Notes under the pieces: model-generated
Seen by the model: the letters and a program-made list of their open reading frames with translations, nothing else
Databases searched by the model: none
What the model was told of the DNA's origin: nothing
DNA from: Glandiceps talaboti
Taxonomy: Eukaryota; Hemichordata; Enteropneusta; Spengelidae
Reading direction: 5' to 3'
Assembly: GCF_964340395.1 (NCBI RefSeq)
Contig: NC_135560.1
Coordinates: forward strand, 9,928,598 to 9,992,597
Length of the DNA stretch: 64,000 bases
Translations under genes and position numbers: made by a program
Part shown: piece by piece, positions 63,908 to 64,000 of the stretch
How the letters are laid out: every line of letters begins with the position of its first letter
Position numbering within the stretch: the first letter of the stretch is position 1

Positions 63908-64000
63908 ATCAAAACCAAGCTCTTTCTTGCATATTATAGACAGTCTGTAGCATTTAAAGTGAGGCCTATCTCTTTTAAAATCATGTCTACAAGTAACATC

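Larger units (their letters stand above)
62337..64000. other. SCAPER intron 26 (partial)
   Basis: Contains a direct duplication (62725-62880 and 63064-63225), a GGTAGACTTTACCTACTTAC repeat copy (63285-63425) and the inverted copy of the 3036 repeat. The last SCAPER exon(s) were not found here. Confidence 0.6.

Overview
The window is eukaryotic nuclear DNA, almost certainly from an intron-rich bilaterian invertebrate. It is AT-rich, its exons are short (30 to 567 bp) with GT-AG introns, and it carries many microsatellites, foldback elements and worn retroelements. The encoded proteins resemble vertebrate orthologues closely. A marine deuterostome or lophotrochozoan is plausible, but I cannot name the species. 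There are no operons, CRISPR arrays or prokaryotic signals.

Two protein-coding genes can be rebuilt exon by exon, with matching phases at every junction. (1) Positions 1-7358, minus strand, hold an SNX22/SNX24-type PX-domain sorting nexin in six exons; its last few codons lie to the left of the window. (2) Positions 16271-62336, plus strand, hold SCAPER (S-phase cyclin A-associated protein in the ER). I find 26 coding exons that add up to exactly 1450 codons. The gene runs off the right side, with only the short C-terminal tail missing. The two genes are head to head, about 8.9 kb apart.

Layout: 1-7400 SNX gene; 7400-16270 intergenic DNA with poly-C/G runs, microsatellites and two LINE remnants on the minus strand; 16271-48283 the first 25 SCAPER exons, whose introns hold foldback MITE-like elements, Penelope-like remnants and long (TATG)n, (GT)n and (CATC)n tracts; 48284-62144 one 13.9-kb intron with a 45-bp minisatellite, a 44-bp satellite of about 30 copies, an AT-rich degenerate array and a tRNA-like remnant; 62145-62336 SCAPER exon 26; 62337-64000 intron with duplicated repeats.

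The points most worth following up are inside SCAPER. A duplicated exon encodes two versions of the conserved RPTSLxWEVRK segment. There is a candidate second first exon, a possible 6-nt microexon, a decayed duplicate of exon 21 and a GC-AG intron. Exon 9 has a Penelope-like fragment at its acceptor and a (GT)n tract at its donor. The 44-bp satellite, each unit carrying two short dyads, is the most striking non-genic structure. I see no wholly new gene system; most large ORFs in the window are low-complexity or repeat artefacts.
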